From: CBDCDJ01 sp965215355
GTDB taxonomy: Bacteria; Deinococcota; Deinococci; Deinococcales; Trueperaceae
Assembly (NCBI GenBank): GCA_965215355.1
Contig: CBDCDJ010000007.1
Coordinates: 4,030,001-4,094,000, forward strand
DNA: 64,000 nucleotides
Reading direction: 5' to 3'
Shown here: piece by piece, positions 45,294 to 53,638 of the stretch
How the letters are laid out: every line of letters starts with the position of its first letter
How positions within the stretch are numbered: the first letter of the stretch is position 1
Made by a program: the position numbers and the translations under genes
Notes under the pieces: generated by a model
Told to the model about the DNA's origin: nothing
The model's database searches: none
The model's input: only the letters and a program-made list of their open reading frames with translations

Positions 45294-46214
45294 ATGACGG
45301 TTTACGACACGACCTCTCACTTTCTCACCTTCTTCGACGCGACGAAAGGAAAGTCGGACGCCGAAAAAATAGCCCATTTCTGGTCCGACCTGCACCCTGC
45401 CAATCCCGCCTTTTACAGTCTGCGGCTGTCCGAATGGGAGAAGCGGGGAGAGAATGTCGAAACCGCGCTTTTAGAGGAAATAAAGGCTTTTGGTGCTTAC
45501 CGAGACGAATTCGTCCGATTGCAAAACGCCGTGCCGAAGCAGTTGGCAGACGCGGTGGCGTCGTTCAAACAAACTTTCCCCGACTTCGACGCGGACTTCG
45601 AGGTTCACCTGCTGCACTCCTTGGAAAGTATGGACGGGGGCACGCGCAAGTTGGACGGCGAGCACGCCTTTATTTTCGGCCTGGACATGATGGCTAGGTA
45701 CCACCCCTGGAAAAACGAAACGCCCTTCTTCCACCACGAGTTGCTGCACGCCTACACCAAGCAACTGCACGTCCCGGCGACGCAGTGGTACAGCTCGGAC
45801 AAGCTTCTGCTCAGTTTGTGGGAGGAAGGCTTGGCGGTCTACGTCAGTCACCTGCTCAACCCGTCAGCCGGTTACGACGAGCTGACCCTCAACTTTCCCG
45901 AGGGCCTGTTCGGACGGGTCTGGCAGGACAGGGCTTTTCTGGCGTCCGACCTCGCCGCCAGCCTAGCGTCGACGGACGAGGCAACGAACAGGCGTTACTT
46001 CACCCCCTGGACGAACGACCCACAGGTGCCGGGCCGCGCGGGGTACGTCGTCGGCTTCGTGGTGCTGAACGAACTAGCAAAACAACACCCGCTCGGTTTG
46101 CTGCTCGAGCCGCCCGGTGAGGCCGAACTGTACGGGCTTGTGAAAGGGGGGTTGGCTGAACTTGCAGCGTTGCCGGACGACGCCTACTTGCCGGGGCCTC
46201 CCCACATTGCGTAA
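45294..46214 (+). CDS. Gluzincin-like metalloprotease, DUF2268-like
   Basis: The 306-residue protein begins 5 nt after the NlpC stop. It has a zinc-site signature FFHHELLHAYTKQL (about 146-159) with the third ligand and context SLWEEGLAVYVSHLLNPSAG (about 175-194). A helical N-terminus and a C-terminal region ending DAYLPGPPHIA frame this. The pattern is that of DUF2268/gluzincin-type putative proteases; no substrate is known. It lacks a signal peptide and is probably cytoplasmic. The position behind a cell-wall hydrolase suggests cotranscription. Confidence 0.72.
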   Translation: MTVYDTTSHFLTFFDATKGKSDAEKIAHFWSDLHPANPAFYSLRLSEWEKRGENVETALLEEIKAFGAYRDEFVRLQNAVPKQLADAVASFKQTFPDFDADFEVHLLHSLESMDGGTRKLDGEHAFIFGLDMMARYHPWKNETPFFHHELLHAYTKQLHVPATQWYSSDKLLLSLWEEGLAVYVSHLLNPSAGYDELTLNFPEGLFGRVWQDRAFLASDLAASLASTDEATNRRYFTPWTNDPQVPGRAGYVVGFVVLNELAKQHPLGLLLEPPGEAELYGLVKGGLAELAALPDDAYLPGPPHIA

Positions 46215-46321
46215 AAAAGCTGAGGACGTAAGTCCTGGTATACCCATCAACCTGACGAACGACGAGCGGTGCGAATAATCTCACTTTTCTCTTTATTTTA
46301 CCCATTTTTCTCATTTTAGTG

Positions 46322-46349
46322 TTGCTTAGGAGTGCGCCCGTAAGATACT
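46322..46349 (+). promoter_or_regulatory. Leaderless promoter of the Crp/Fnr gene
   Basis: TTGCTT (46322-46327), 16 bp, GATACT (46344-46349), then exactly 7 nt to the ATG at 46357. No Shine-Dalgarno sequence is present. This fits a leaderless mRNA. Confidence 0.6.
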
Positions 46350-46356
46350 CTGACCC

Positions 46357-47058
46357 ATGCAAGAATATCCCAGCCTGGTTTGGCACCTCAAAAACACGCA
46401 GTTGTTCGAAGACTTGTCCGAGGACGAGTTGGAGCAAATCACCCGCATCACCCCGTACAAAAAGTTCAGCGCCGGGGAAATCATCTACCACATGGAAGAC
46501 CCCGCCGACGCGCTCTACTTCATCCGCGACGGCATGGTCAAAATCTCGATGTACTTTCCCAACGGCAAAGAGATGATTTTGGCGCTGTTCGGCAAGTACG
46601 ACGCCTTCGGCGAGTTGTTGCTGCTGCAAAGCGAGCGCCGCCCCAACCAGGCCGAGGCGGTCAGCGACACCACCCTCATCGTGCTGCCCGAAAACGATTT
46701 TCAGCGCCTGCTCCAGCAATACCCCAAAATCGCCATGAAGTTCATCCAGGTGATGTCTACAAACCTGTGGCGCGCCGAGGCGCGGTTCGCCGAGGTCGGC
46801 GCTTACGACGCGCCAGGCCGGTTGGCGAACCTGCTGCTGCGCTTGGCGGGCGACTTCGGCGTTGAAGGCGAGCGGGGCACCGTCATCGACCTCAACCTGA
46901 CCCAGCAGGACTTAGCGAAAATGATAGGCGCGACCCGCGAAACCGTGTCGCACTGCTTGGCGAGGTTGCTCGAGTACGGCGCGGTGCGCCGCCGCCGCGC
47001 ACCGATTACGGTCAACCCGAAAAAGTTGCAGCAGTTTTTGGACGAGGCGAGCGAGTAG
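46357..47058 (+). CDS. Crp/Fnr-family transcription regulator
   Basis: The protein has 233 residues. The N-terminal cyclic-nucleotide-binding-type domain runs from about 10 to 120 (FSAGEIIYHMEDPADALYFI, MVKISMYFPNGKEMILALFG, GELLLLQSERRPNQAEAV), a dimerisation helix follows, and a C-terminal winged helix has NLTQQDLAKMIGATRETVSH with CLARLLEYGAV. There are no cysteines placed as in FNR, so an iron-sulfur cluster is unlikely; a nucleotide or no ligand is possible. Target genes are not shown. Confidence 0.9.
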   Translation: MQEYPSLVWHLKNTQLFEDLSEDELEQITRITPYKKFSAGEIIYHMEDPADALYFIRDGMVKISMYFPNGKEMILALFGKYDAFGELLLLQSERRPNQAEAVSDTTLIVLPENDFQRLLQQYPKIAMKFIQVMSTNLWRAEARFAEVGAYDAPGRLANLLLRLAGDFGVEGERGTVIDLNLTQQDLAKMIGATRETVSHCLARLLEYGAVRRRRAPITVNPKKLQQFLDEASE

Positions 47059-47091
47059 AGCAGTACCGGGTAAAAAGTAAATAAGGAGAAA

Positions 47092-47172
47092 ATGAAAAGG
47101 CAAAAGTTTCTCCTCTGCTCTTCGGCCCTTCTACTCCTTTTTTCCTGGGCTCGAGAAGAATCCCTAAGCTGA
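47092..47172 (+). CDS. Possible 26-residue peptide
   Basis: After AAGGAG an ATG at 47092 opens a 26-codon frame (MKRQKFLLCSSALLLLFSWA, then REESLS) with a signal-like N-terminus. It lies between a regulator gene and a convergent antiporter gene. The pyrimidine-rich composition could produce such a frame by chance; the only support is the ribosome site and the hydrophobic core. Confidence 0.25.
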   Translation: MKRQKFLLCSSALLLLFSWAREESLS

Positions 47173-47180
47173 GGTCGCTC

Positions 47181-49004
47181 TTACGCGGTCGCCGCCGCGA
47201 CCTCTTCGGGTTCGGGCTCTAAGACCAGCGCGACCAGCGTCCCGGTCGTTTCTTGGATGGGAATGTCCTCGGTCAGCACGCGCACGTTGGAACCGTTGAT
47301 GACGAACATGGGCAAGTAGTTGGTGCCGTGGACGGCTTCGAAGTCGGCTAAGTTGAAACGCTCGGTGATGTTCGTTTTTTTAATCTTCGCGCCGCGGCTG
47401 AAAAGGTGGCTCAACTCAGCGTAGGTGACGGCTTTGTGAAACAGAATGCGCCCGCGGCTCTCGTCGCTTATCTTGTCGCGTTCGCTGGAGCGGCCGGGTT
47501 TGAGCTGGTAAACGTGCAGCGAATCGAACTCGCGCGCGTACTTCAGCGCCGCGAGACCGTTGGCCTCGTCGTTGCTGGTGAGCGCGAGCAGCTTGCCGAT
47601 GCCGGACAAACGCAACTCGTCGTCACTTCGCTCGGACAGCAAACTGCCGTAGTAAGCGTTCAAGCCTTCAACGCGCGCCGCCGACACGTTTTGCCAGTTG
47701 GTGTCGGACAACAACACGTTCACGCCCTCACCCTTTAAGAACTCGGCGATGCGCCGCGCGAACGGGTGCGCGCCCATGATGAGAAAACCTTGCGGGTCGG
47801 GCTCGGCGATGCCCAGTAGGCGCGCCACGGGTTTAGCGGTCAAGCTGTTGAGCAGCACCGTGCCCACGATGACCGTAAAGACCAGCGGTGCCAAAACGGC
47901 GGCGTCGGTCGCGCCCTCGGCGACCAGTTCCGCGGCGAACAGCGAACTGACCGCCGCCGCCACGATGCCGCGCGGCGCTATCCAAGACAAGTAAAGCTTT
48001 TCCTTGACAGTAAAGTCCGAGCCGATGGTGCTGATGAAGATGCTCAGCGGGCGCACCACCAGCATGAGGGCGGCCAGCAGCAGCAGGGTCGAAACGTTCA
48101 CGACGCGGAGCAAGGTCTCGAGTTCGATGTTGGCGGCGAGCACGATAAAAAGCAGCGAGATAAAGAGCACGGTCAGGTCTTCTTTGAAGTTCAGCAGGTT
48201 TTTGATGTTCGGCACCTGCCGGTTTGCCAGGATGATGCCCATAATAGTCGTCGCCAGCAGACCCGACTCCTCGGCAAAGGTACCCGACACCGCGAATACC
48301 AAAAACACGAAGCCCAGCGCGACGATGCTGACAAGGTAGTCCGGGACGAGGCGACGCGAGAGCAGAAACGCGAGCAGCAGGCCGCCCACAATTCCGGTCA
48401 GCCCACCGACCCCGACGAACTTCAAAAACACGAGCCCGACCTGACCTAAAGCCTCGCTTCGGTTGAAAGTTACCAGATACTCGAACACCAGCACCGCCAC
48501 CATCGCGCCGATGGGGTCGATTAAAATACCCTCCCACTTCAAGACGTTGCCGACCTTGGAGGTGGGTCGTACGATGCGCAGCAGCGGCCCGATGACCGTC
48601 GGGCCGGTGACCATCACGAGCGCGCCGAACAAAAACGACAGCCCTGGGTTGAGGCCGACGATGTAGTACCCCGCGGCGGTCGCGCCGAGCCAGGTCACGA
48701 GCGCGCCCAAGCTCACCAGTCGCCGCACCACGCCCCTGATTTCGCGCAGTTCGGAGAACCTCAGCGTCAGGCCACCCTCGAACAAAATCAGCCCGACCGC
48801 GAGCGACACCGCCGGAAACAGCAAGCTCTCGCTCACAAAGTCGGTCGGGTTGACGAGGCCTAAAACCGGCCCCAAAAAGAAGCCGATGATTAAGAGCGGC
48901 AAAATGGCGGGCAGCCCGACGCGCCAGGCCAGCCACTGCGCCGCCGCGCCGAGCGCGACGACGAGGCCGATAGCGAGACCTACATGCTCGAGAAAAAACG
49001 TCAT
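47181..49004 (-). CDS. CPA1-type Na+/H+ antiporter with C-terminal TrkA-like domain
   Basis: From the ATG at 49004 the protein has 607 residues. About 12 membrane segments occupy the first 410: LAWRVGLPAILPLLIIGFFL, LILFEGGLTLRFSELREI, VTGPTVIGPLL, EGILIDPIGAMVAVLVFEYL with the conserved Asp pair region, and SWIAPRGIVAAAVSSLFAAE. The C-terminal 200 residues include a TrkA_N/RCK-type Rossmann part (FLIMGAHPFARRIAEFLKGE, LALTSNDEANGLAALKYARE), which may sense a nucleotide. It exchanges cations for protons. The stop is 11 bp from the pseudo peptide frame. Confidence 0.9.
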   Translation of the reverse strand: MTFFLEHVGLAIGLVVALGAAAQWLAWRVGLPAILPLLIIGFFLGPVLGLVNPTDFVSESLLFPAVSLAVGLILFEGGLTLRFSELREIRGVVRRLVSLGALVTWLGATAAGYYIVGLNPGLSFLFGALVMVTGPTVIGPLLRIVRPTSKVGNVLKWEGILIDPIGAMVAVLVFEYLVTFNRSEALGQVGLVFLKFVGVGGLTGIVGGLLLAFLLSRRLVPDYLVSIVALGFVFLVFAVSGTFAEESGLLATTIMGIILANRQVPNIKNLLNFKEDLTVLFISLLFIVLAANIELETLLRVVNVSTLLLLAALMLVVRPLSIFISTIGSDFTVKEKLYLSWIAPRGIVAAAVSSLFAAELVAEGATDAAVLAPLVFTVIVGTVLLNSLTAKPVARLLGIAEPDPQGFLIMGAHPFARRIAEFLKGEGVNVLLSDTNWQNVSAARVEGLNAYYGSLLSERSDDELRLSGIGKLLALTSNDEANGLAALKYAREFDSLHVYQLKPGRSSERDKISDESRGRILFHKAVTYAELSHLFSRGAKIKKTNITERFNLADFEAVHGTNYLPMFVINGSNVRVLTEDIPIQETTGTLVALVLEPEPEEVAAATA

Positions 49005-49011
49005 AAAGACA

Positions 49012-49134
49012 ACTATACTCAAAGTTTCTAAATAGATTTGTCAGAACCCCGCTTTCCCTTCTTTGCGGTTGCCCGTAAGCCGCCGACCCCGCCCGCTCGT
49101 CAGGCCCGGCGAACTTTGCAAAGTGAGGTAAACT
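49012..49134. promoter_or_regulatory. Divergent leaderless promoters for antiporter and recG
   Basis: On the minus strand TATAGT (49012-49017) lies exactly 7 nt before the antiporter ATG at 49004. On the plus strand TAAACT (49129-49134) lies exactly 7 nt before the recG GTG at 49142. Neither gene has a Shine-Dalgarno sequence. The -35 boxes are weak. Confidence 0.6.
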
Positions 49135-49141
49135 TAGTGGC

Positions 49142-51511
49142 GTGGCAAGTGTCCAAGATTTGCGCGAACGCCTGAAAAAACCCTTGTTGTTGGAGTTGCG
49201 CTCCGGTTGTCAAGACGGGGTCGTGGTCGGCGGTTTGGAAAAGCTCGTCGAGACGGTCGGCAAACCGTTCGGCGACGTGCGCGCGCTCGTCAAGGGGTAC
49301 GCGGACTTGGAGCCCGACGAGAGGCAGCAAAAGCTCGAGCAAGCCCTATCGTTGCTCGAGCCTGAAAGCGCTTCACCCGTAGCTGCTGAAAAGCTCGACA
49401 GGGCCAAAAAGCCGGAGCCCGAGCCGGTTTCAGAAACGTCCCGTGAAGTCTTAGAGCTGAACGTGCTCGACCACAGCCTGAGCGACAAAACCATCGACTT
49501 AGGCGCGCAAGCTCCCAAAAAGCTCGCCGGCATCGGCGTTCACAGCTACCGCGACCTCGTCTACACCTACCCCAAACGCTACGAAGACCGCCGCGCCCTG
49601 CCGCACTTCGGCGCATTGGGCGACCAGGAAAGCGTGACCCTGGTCGGCACCATCACAGGGCGCAAGGCGGTCAAGTCCAAACGCGGCATGAACATCATGC
49701 GCGCGGTGTTGGAAGACCAGCACGGCGGTCGGGTCACGGCGGTGTGGTTCAACCAGCCCTGGTTGGAAAGCCAGCTTTTTCCGGGCCAGCGCTTGATCGT
49801 CTCGGGCAAGGTGAAGCGCAAGGGGCGCTACGTGGACATCGGGGTGGCGCACCACGAAATCGACGAGGAAGGCGAATCGCTGTCCGCCGGGCGCATCGTG
49901 GGGATTTACGGTTCGACGCAGGGGCTGTCGCAAGCTTACATCCGCCGCGCGGCTTACCGGCTTTTGGAAGCCCTGCCCACCCTGCCCGACCATTTGCCGA
50001 AAAGCGTGCTCGAGCGCTTCTCGCTGGTCAGCTTCGACACGGCGGTGCGCGAGATTCACTTTCCGACGAGTGAGCAAGCCCTGCAAGCGGCCACGCGGCG
50101 GCTGAAGTTCGACGAGTTTTTCTTTCTTGAACTGCGCGTGCTCCTCAACCGCGACACGACGCTGCTGGGCAAGCACTTCACGGTTCGCGAGCGAGACTTG
50201 AAAACCTTTGGCTCGAGCCTGCCCTTCAAGCTCACCGGGGCGCAAGACCGCGCGCTGCGCGAAATCCTGGCCGATATGGCCGAGCCCAAGCAGATGGCTA
50301 GATTGCTCCAGGGCGACGTGGGCTCGGGCAAGACGGCGGTGGCGGCGGCGGCGGCCTTCGTGGCGATAAAAAACGGCTTCCAGGTCGCGCTTATGGCCCC
50401 GACCGAAATCCTGGCGCGGCAGCACTACTTGAATTTAATCCAGTACCTCTACCCGCTCGGCGTGCAGAGCGAACTCTTCATCGGCACGATGAGCTACCGC
50501 GAACGCCGCGAGGCGCGCGAGCGGCTGAGCGGCAGCCAGGTCGATTTGGCAGTGGGCACGCACGCGCTCATCCAGGAGGGCGTGGTGTTCCGCGACTTAG
50601 GCCTCGCCATCGTCGACGAGGAGCACCGCTTCGGCGTCGAGCAGCGGCGCAAGCTCCTCCAGGGCAACCCGGACGTGCTGGTGATGAGCGCGACGCCCAT
50701 CCCGCGGAGTTTGGCGCTGACCTACTACGGCGACCTGGAACTCTCGGTCATCGACGAACTGCCGCCGGGCCGCCAGCCCATCAAAACGCGGCTCGTGAAC
50801 GACTCGAAACGCCGCGACGTGTACCGCTTCGCCTGGGGCGAGATTCAAAAGGGGCGGCAGGTCTACCTGGTCACGCCATTAATTGAGGACTCCGAGGCTT
50901 TGGAGCACATCGTCTCGACCACGCAGATGTTCGAGGACTTGAAGCTCATCATGCCTAAAGACTGCCGCATCGACATGCTCCACGGCAAGATGACCGGCGT
51001 CGAAAAAGACGAGACGATGGAGCGCTTTCGCCGGCATGAATTCGACCTGCTCGTCTCCACAACCGTCATCGAGGTCGGCGTGGACATCCCCAACGCCTCG
51101 GTCATGATTATCGAAAACGCCGAACGTTTCGGTTTGTCGCAACTCCACCAACTCCGCGGGCGCGTCGGGCGGGGCGAACACGAGAGTTTTTGCATCCTCG
51201 TCGCGGGCGACCGCAGCAAAAAGACGCAGCACCGCCTGGAAGTCATCGAAAAGTATACCGACGGTTTCGTCATCGCCGAGAAAGACTTAGAACTGCGCGG
51301 CCCCGGCGAGATTCGCGGCACGCGCCAATCCGGCTTGCCCGACCTGGTGCTGGGCGACCTGACGCAAGACGGCGACATCATCGAAAAGTCGAGGGACTTA
51401 GCCAAACGGATGCTGGACGCCGACCCGCACCTGAACGCCCCCTGGGCGGGCCGCCTCAAAGCCGAACTGAAGCGCCGCAGCGAGGCGATTGGCTTTCGGC
51501 AGATTATTTAG
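49142..51511 (+). CDS. recG: ATP-dependent DNA helicase RecG
   Basis: The protein has 789 residues from a GTG. About 110 extra N-terminal residues precede the wedge domain (GIGVHSYRDLVYTYPKRYED), as in Deinococcus RecG. The helicase motifs follow: LLQGDVGSGKTAVAAAAAFV (Walker A at about 392), IVDEEHRFGVEQRRKL (motif II), SATPIPRSLALTYYGDLELS (motif III), STTVIEVGVDIPNASVMIIE and QLHQLRGRVGRGEHESFCIL (motif VI). RecG remodels stalled replication forks and branched DNA. It may be translated without a leader. Confidence 0.96.
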   Translation: MASVQDLRERLKKPLLLELRSGCQDGVVVGGLEKLVETVGKPFGDVRALVKGYADLEPDERQQKLEQALSLLEPESASPVAAEKLDRAKKPEPEPVSETSREVLELNVLDHSLSDKTIDLGAQAPKKLAGIGVHSYRDLVYTYPKRYEDRRALPHFGALGDQESVTLVGTITGRKAVKSKRGMNIMRAVLEDQHGGRVTAVWFNQPWLESQLFPGQRLIVSGKVKRKGRYVDIGVAHHEIDEEGESLSAGRIVGIYGSTQGLSQAYIRRAAYRLLEALPTLPDHLPKSVLERFSLVSFDTAVREIHFPTSEQALQAATRRLKFDEFFFLELRVLLNRDTTLLGKHFTVRERDLKTFGSSLPFKLTGAQDRALREILADMAEPKQMARLLQGDVGSGKTAVAAAAAFVAIKNGFQVALMAPTEILARQHYLNLIQYLYPLGVQSELFIGTMSYRERREARERLSGSQVDLAVGTHALIQEGVVFRDLGLAIVDEEHRFGVEQRRKLLQGNPDVLVMSATPIPRSLALTYYGDLELSVIDELPPGRQPIKTRLVNDSKRRDVYRFAWGEIQKGRQVYLVTPLIEDSEALEHIVSTTQMFEDLKLIMPKDCRIDMLHGKMTGVEKDETMERFRRHEFDLLVSTTVIEVGVDIPNASVMIIENAERFGLSQLHQLRGRVGRGEHESFCILVAGDRSKKTQHRLEVIEKYTDGFVIAEKDLELRGPGEIRGTRQSGLPDLVLGDLTQDGDIIEKSRDLAKRMLDADPHLNAPWAGRLKAELKRRSEAIGFRQII

Positions 51512-51588
51512 GTTCGTCGGCATTTTCCCCGACCCGTTGTGATGTTTGCTGTGCTGAACGTAAGTATTCAACAGTCGGTAGTCAGAGT

Positions 51589-51796
51589 TAATACCCTTTC
51601 CGGTTAATTCCCTCTGTTAACCCGAGCAAGCAGTCCTGAACCAGCGGTATCATCGGTGACGGCTGAGCGCTGAGCCGTCATAGTCACTACCTGTGGTTCA
51701 AGACTGTTCAGCGAGTAGAAACAAATACGGACTGACAGATAAGGAGCCGAAAAAGCTCTGCCTAATTTACGAGGTGTATTATCGGAATCCGTATAA
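51589..51796 (+). repeat. Dispersed repeat, copy 2, interrupted by a hairpin
   Basis: The ends are TAATACCCTTTCCGGTTAAT and TTATCGGAATCCGTATAA, identical or nearly so to copy 1. About 80 bp (51627-51706) inserted after CCCGAG separates the blocks GCGAGTAGAAAC and AATACGGACTGACAGATAAG that follow directly in copy 1. No gene is seen in 51512-51934. Confidence 0.8.
51631..51706 (+). repeat. Nested hairpin element
   Basis: CAGTCCTGAACCA (51631-51643) pairs with TGGTTCAAGACTG (51694-51706), with one mismatch, and TGACGGCT (51657-51664) pairs with AGCCGTCA (51673-51680), inside it. The whole 76-nt segment thus folds into one long hairpin. It lies inside dispersed repeat copy 2 and is absent from copy 1. 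Confidence 0.75.
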
Positions 51797-51934
51797 GGTT
51801 GCGAAGGCTCGAGTCCTCAGGCGTGCCGGACAAAGAAAGTTTTAGGCGCGAACATCGACCTGAGTTGAAAAGCGCGCGAACCCCCTGGCGCTTGGGCACT
51901 CGCACGGCAGGCCCCGAGCTTGTGAACGAACACC

Positions 51935-52576
51935 TTGTCGTGCGGGGCGGGGACGGGTACGCTTGGCCTCAGCTTGTCTACTCTCGCCCCCTCCCTTCAA
52001 GCCGTCGCCGTGTGGGCCTCGCGCGCGTTGCACCCGCTCGTCGTCGCGCCGCTGTCGCTGTTCGCGGTGCAGCGCTTGTCCGGGGCGACCTCGCTGCAGG
52101 CGACACTGTGGACCCTGTTCGCCTGCGGCACGACGCTGCTGCCCCTCTTCGCCTTTATCCAGTTCCGCGTTCGGCGCGGGCGCTACGAGGACTGGGACGT
52201 GTCACGGCGCGAAGACCGCCACACGCTCTACATCATGGCCGCGCTGGTCATGGTCGCCTTGCTCGCCGCCCTCGCCGCGCTACCCGCACCGAGAATTGTG
52301 TGGTGGGCGATGGTGACGGCGCTCGCTGCAATCAGCGTGGGGGCGTTCGTCAACTTGTTTGTCCACAAAGTGAGTTTGCACGTCCTCACCGACGCGGCCT
52401 GCGCGACCTTTTTGGCGTTTTTGTGGCCGCCGGGTGGGGCGGTGCTGTTGGCACTGAGCGTGCTCGTGGCTTGGTCCAGGGTTTACCTGGGCCGCCACAC
52501 GCTGCCGGACGTGGTGTGGGGCTTCTTTGTCGGCGTGCTGTGCTCGGCGCTGGTGTTCTGGCTGCTGGTGCTGTGA
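51935..52576 (+). CDS. PAP2-like membrane phosphatase
   Basis: The protein has up to 213 residues; the 5' end is uncertain as no ATG exists and alternatives at 51974 (TTG) would remove 13 residues. Five or six membrane segments are seen. The C-terminal part has VHKVSLHVLTDAACATFLAF (a K..S.H motif) and AWSRVYLGRHTLPDVVWGFF, matching the SRxYLGxHxxxD signature of the PAP2 superfamily. Members remove phosphate from lipids such as undecaprenyl pyrophosphate. The first, KX6RP motif is not obvious, so activity is unsure. It converges with the channel gene. Confidence 0.72.
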   Translation: MSCGAGTGTLGLSLSTLAPSLQAVAVWASRALHPLVVAPLSLFAVQRLSGATSLQATLWTLFACGTTLLPLFAFIQFRVRRGRYEDWDVSRREDRHTLYIMAALVMVALLAALAALPAPRIVWWAMVTALAAISVGAFVNLFVHKVSLHVLTDAACATFLAFLWPPGGAVLLALSVLVAWSRVYLGRHTLPDVVWGFFVGVLCSALVFWLLVL

Positions 52577-53638
52577 CTACTCGTTGGGCAGGTAACGCTC
52601 CAACAGCTGCTCGTAAGGCCGGGCGTTGAGGCGCGTCAAGAGCGTTTGGTTCAACGCTTCGCGCCTCTCGTCGTCTTCAGGCAGCACGAAGGCGTAACGC
52701 TGCGGCGCGGCGTTCGTCTCGACGCGGCGAAAGGTGAGGTTGGTGTTCTCGCTTTTGAGGTAGCGGAGGGTCGCGTCGCTCGCCAAAAAAGCGTCCAGCT
52801 CGCCCTGTTGGAGGGCGCGTAAACCTGCCAAGGGCGTGTCGAACTCTCGAAAGCCTATGCCTTCTTCCTCCAAGTAAAAGGCGGCGGGCGTGTCCGCCAC
52901 GACGCCGACCTTCGTCCCCCGCAAGTCGCCCGGCACCGACAGACCGCCCCCCTGTCCCGCGCTCACCACCGAGACGAGCGCGGCGGTGAGGCTGGCCGTG
53001 ATGCCCATCGCCAGCAGCATCCACAAAAAGGCCAGCGCGCGGCCCCAAAAGGTGAACGGCGCTTTGTCGCCGTAGCCAATCGTCGTCATGGTCACGGCCG
53101 CCCACCAAAAACCCGCGCCGACGCCCTGCAGCGCGCTACGCTCGCCGCCGAAACTCTCCTCGTTGGCCCCGCGCTCTAGCAGCCACACCAGCGCCCCGAC
53201 GACGAGCAACAGAACCGACAAAAACAGCACCACCCTGAAAAACCGCGCCGTGAACAACCCCCTGACGATGTTCCACAGGCTCTGCGCGCGCGGCGTCGCC
53301 ACGCTCAAGGTGGTGGTGTAAAAGGGATGGGCGAAGTCGACGCGAACCTCGTCCGCCGCCGTGGCCGTCCCGGTAAGCCCCAGGTCGAGCGTCCCGTCCG
53401 CGACCCCGGCGACGAGCGCGTCGGGCTCGGTCGCCCGGAACTCGAACACGATACCCAAGTCGTCCGCCACCTCGCGCCACAGCGCTACGGCGACACCGTC
53501 CCACTGGCCGCCCGACTGAAAAGCGAACGGCGGCAGTTCTGCAACGCCGACCCGTAGCGGCGCGTCCTGCGCGAACGCCGCGGTTTGCACAAGCGCCAGA
53601 ACCGCCGCAAAAATCAAGTTGAGGTACCCGAGCCTCAC
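52577..53638 (-). CDS. GluR0-like ligand-gated potassium channel
   Basis: The 353-residue protein starts at a GTG overlapping the upstream peptidase stop. It has a signal peptide (ending AAFAQDAP). Residues about 27-120 are the first lobe of a solute-binding domain (LRVGVAELPPFAFQSGGQWD, LDLGLTGTATAADEVRVDFA, HPFYTTTLSVAT). A membrane helix (about 133-155), a pore loop with the potassium filter TTIGYGD (185-191) and a second membrane helix (about 195-220) interrupt it. The second lobe continues after (GDLRGTKVGVVADTPAAFYL, GELDAFLASDATLRYL). This is exactly the plan of the bacterial glutamate receptor channel GluR0. The ligand is unknown. Confidence 0.88.
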   Translation of the reverse strand: MRLGYLNLIFAAVLALVQTAAFAQDAPLRVGVAELPPFAFQSGGQWDGVAVALWREVADDLGIVFEFRATEPDALVAGVADGTLDLGLTGTATAADEVRVDFAHPFYTTTLSVATPRAQSLWNIVRGLFTARFFRVVLFLSVLLLVVGALVWLLERGANEESFGGERSALQGVGAGFWWAAVTMTTIGYGDKAPFTFWGRALAFLWMLLAMGITASLTAALVSVVSAGQGGGLSVPGDLRGTKVGVVADTPAAFYLEEEGIGFREFDTPLAGLRALQQGELDAFLASDATLRYLKSENTNLTFRRVETNAAPQRYAFVLPEDDERREALNQTLLTRLNARPYEQLLERYLPNE

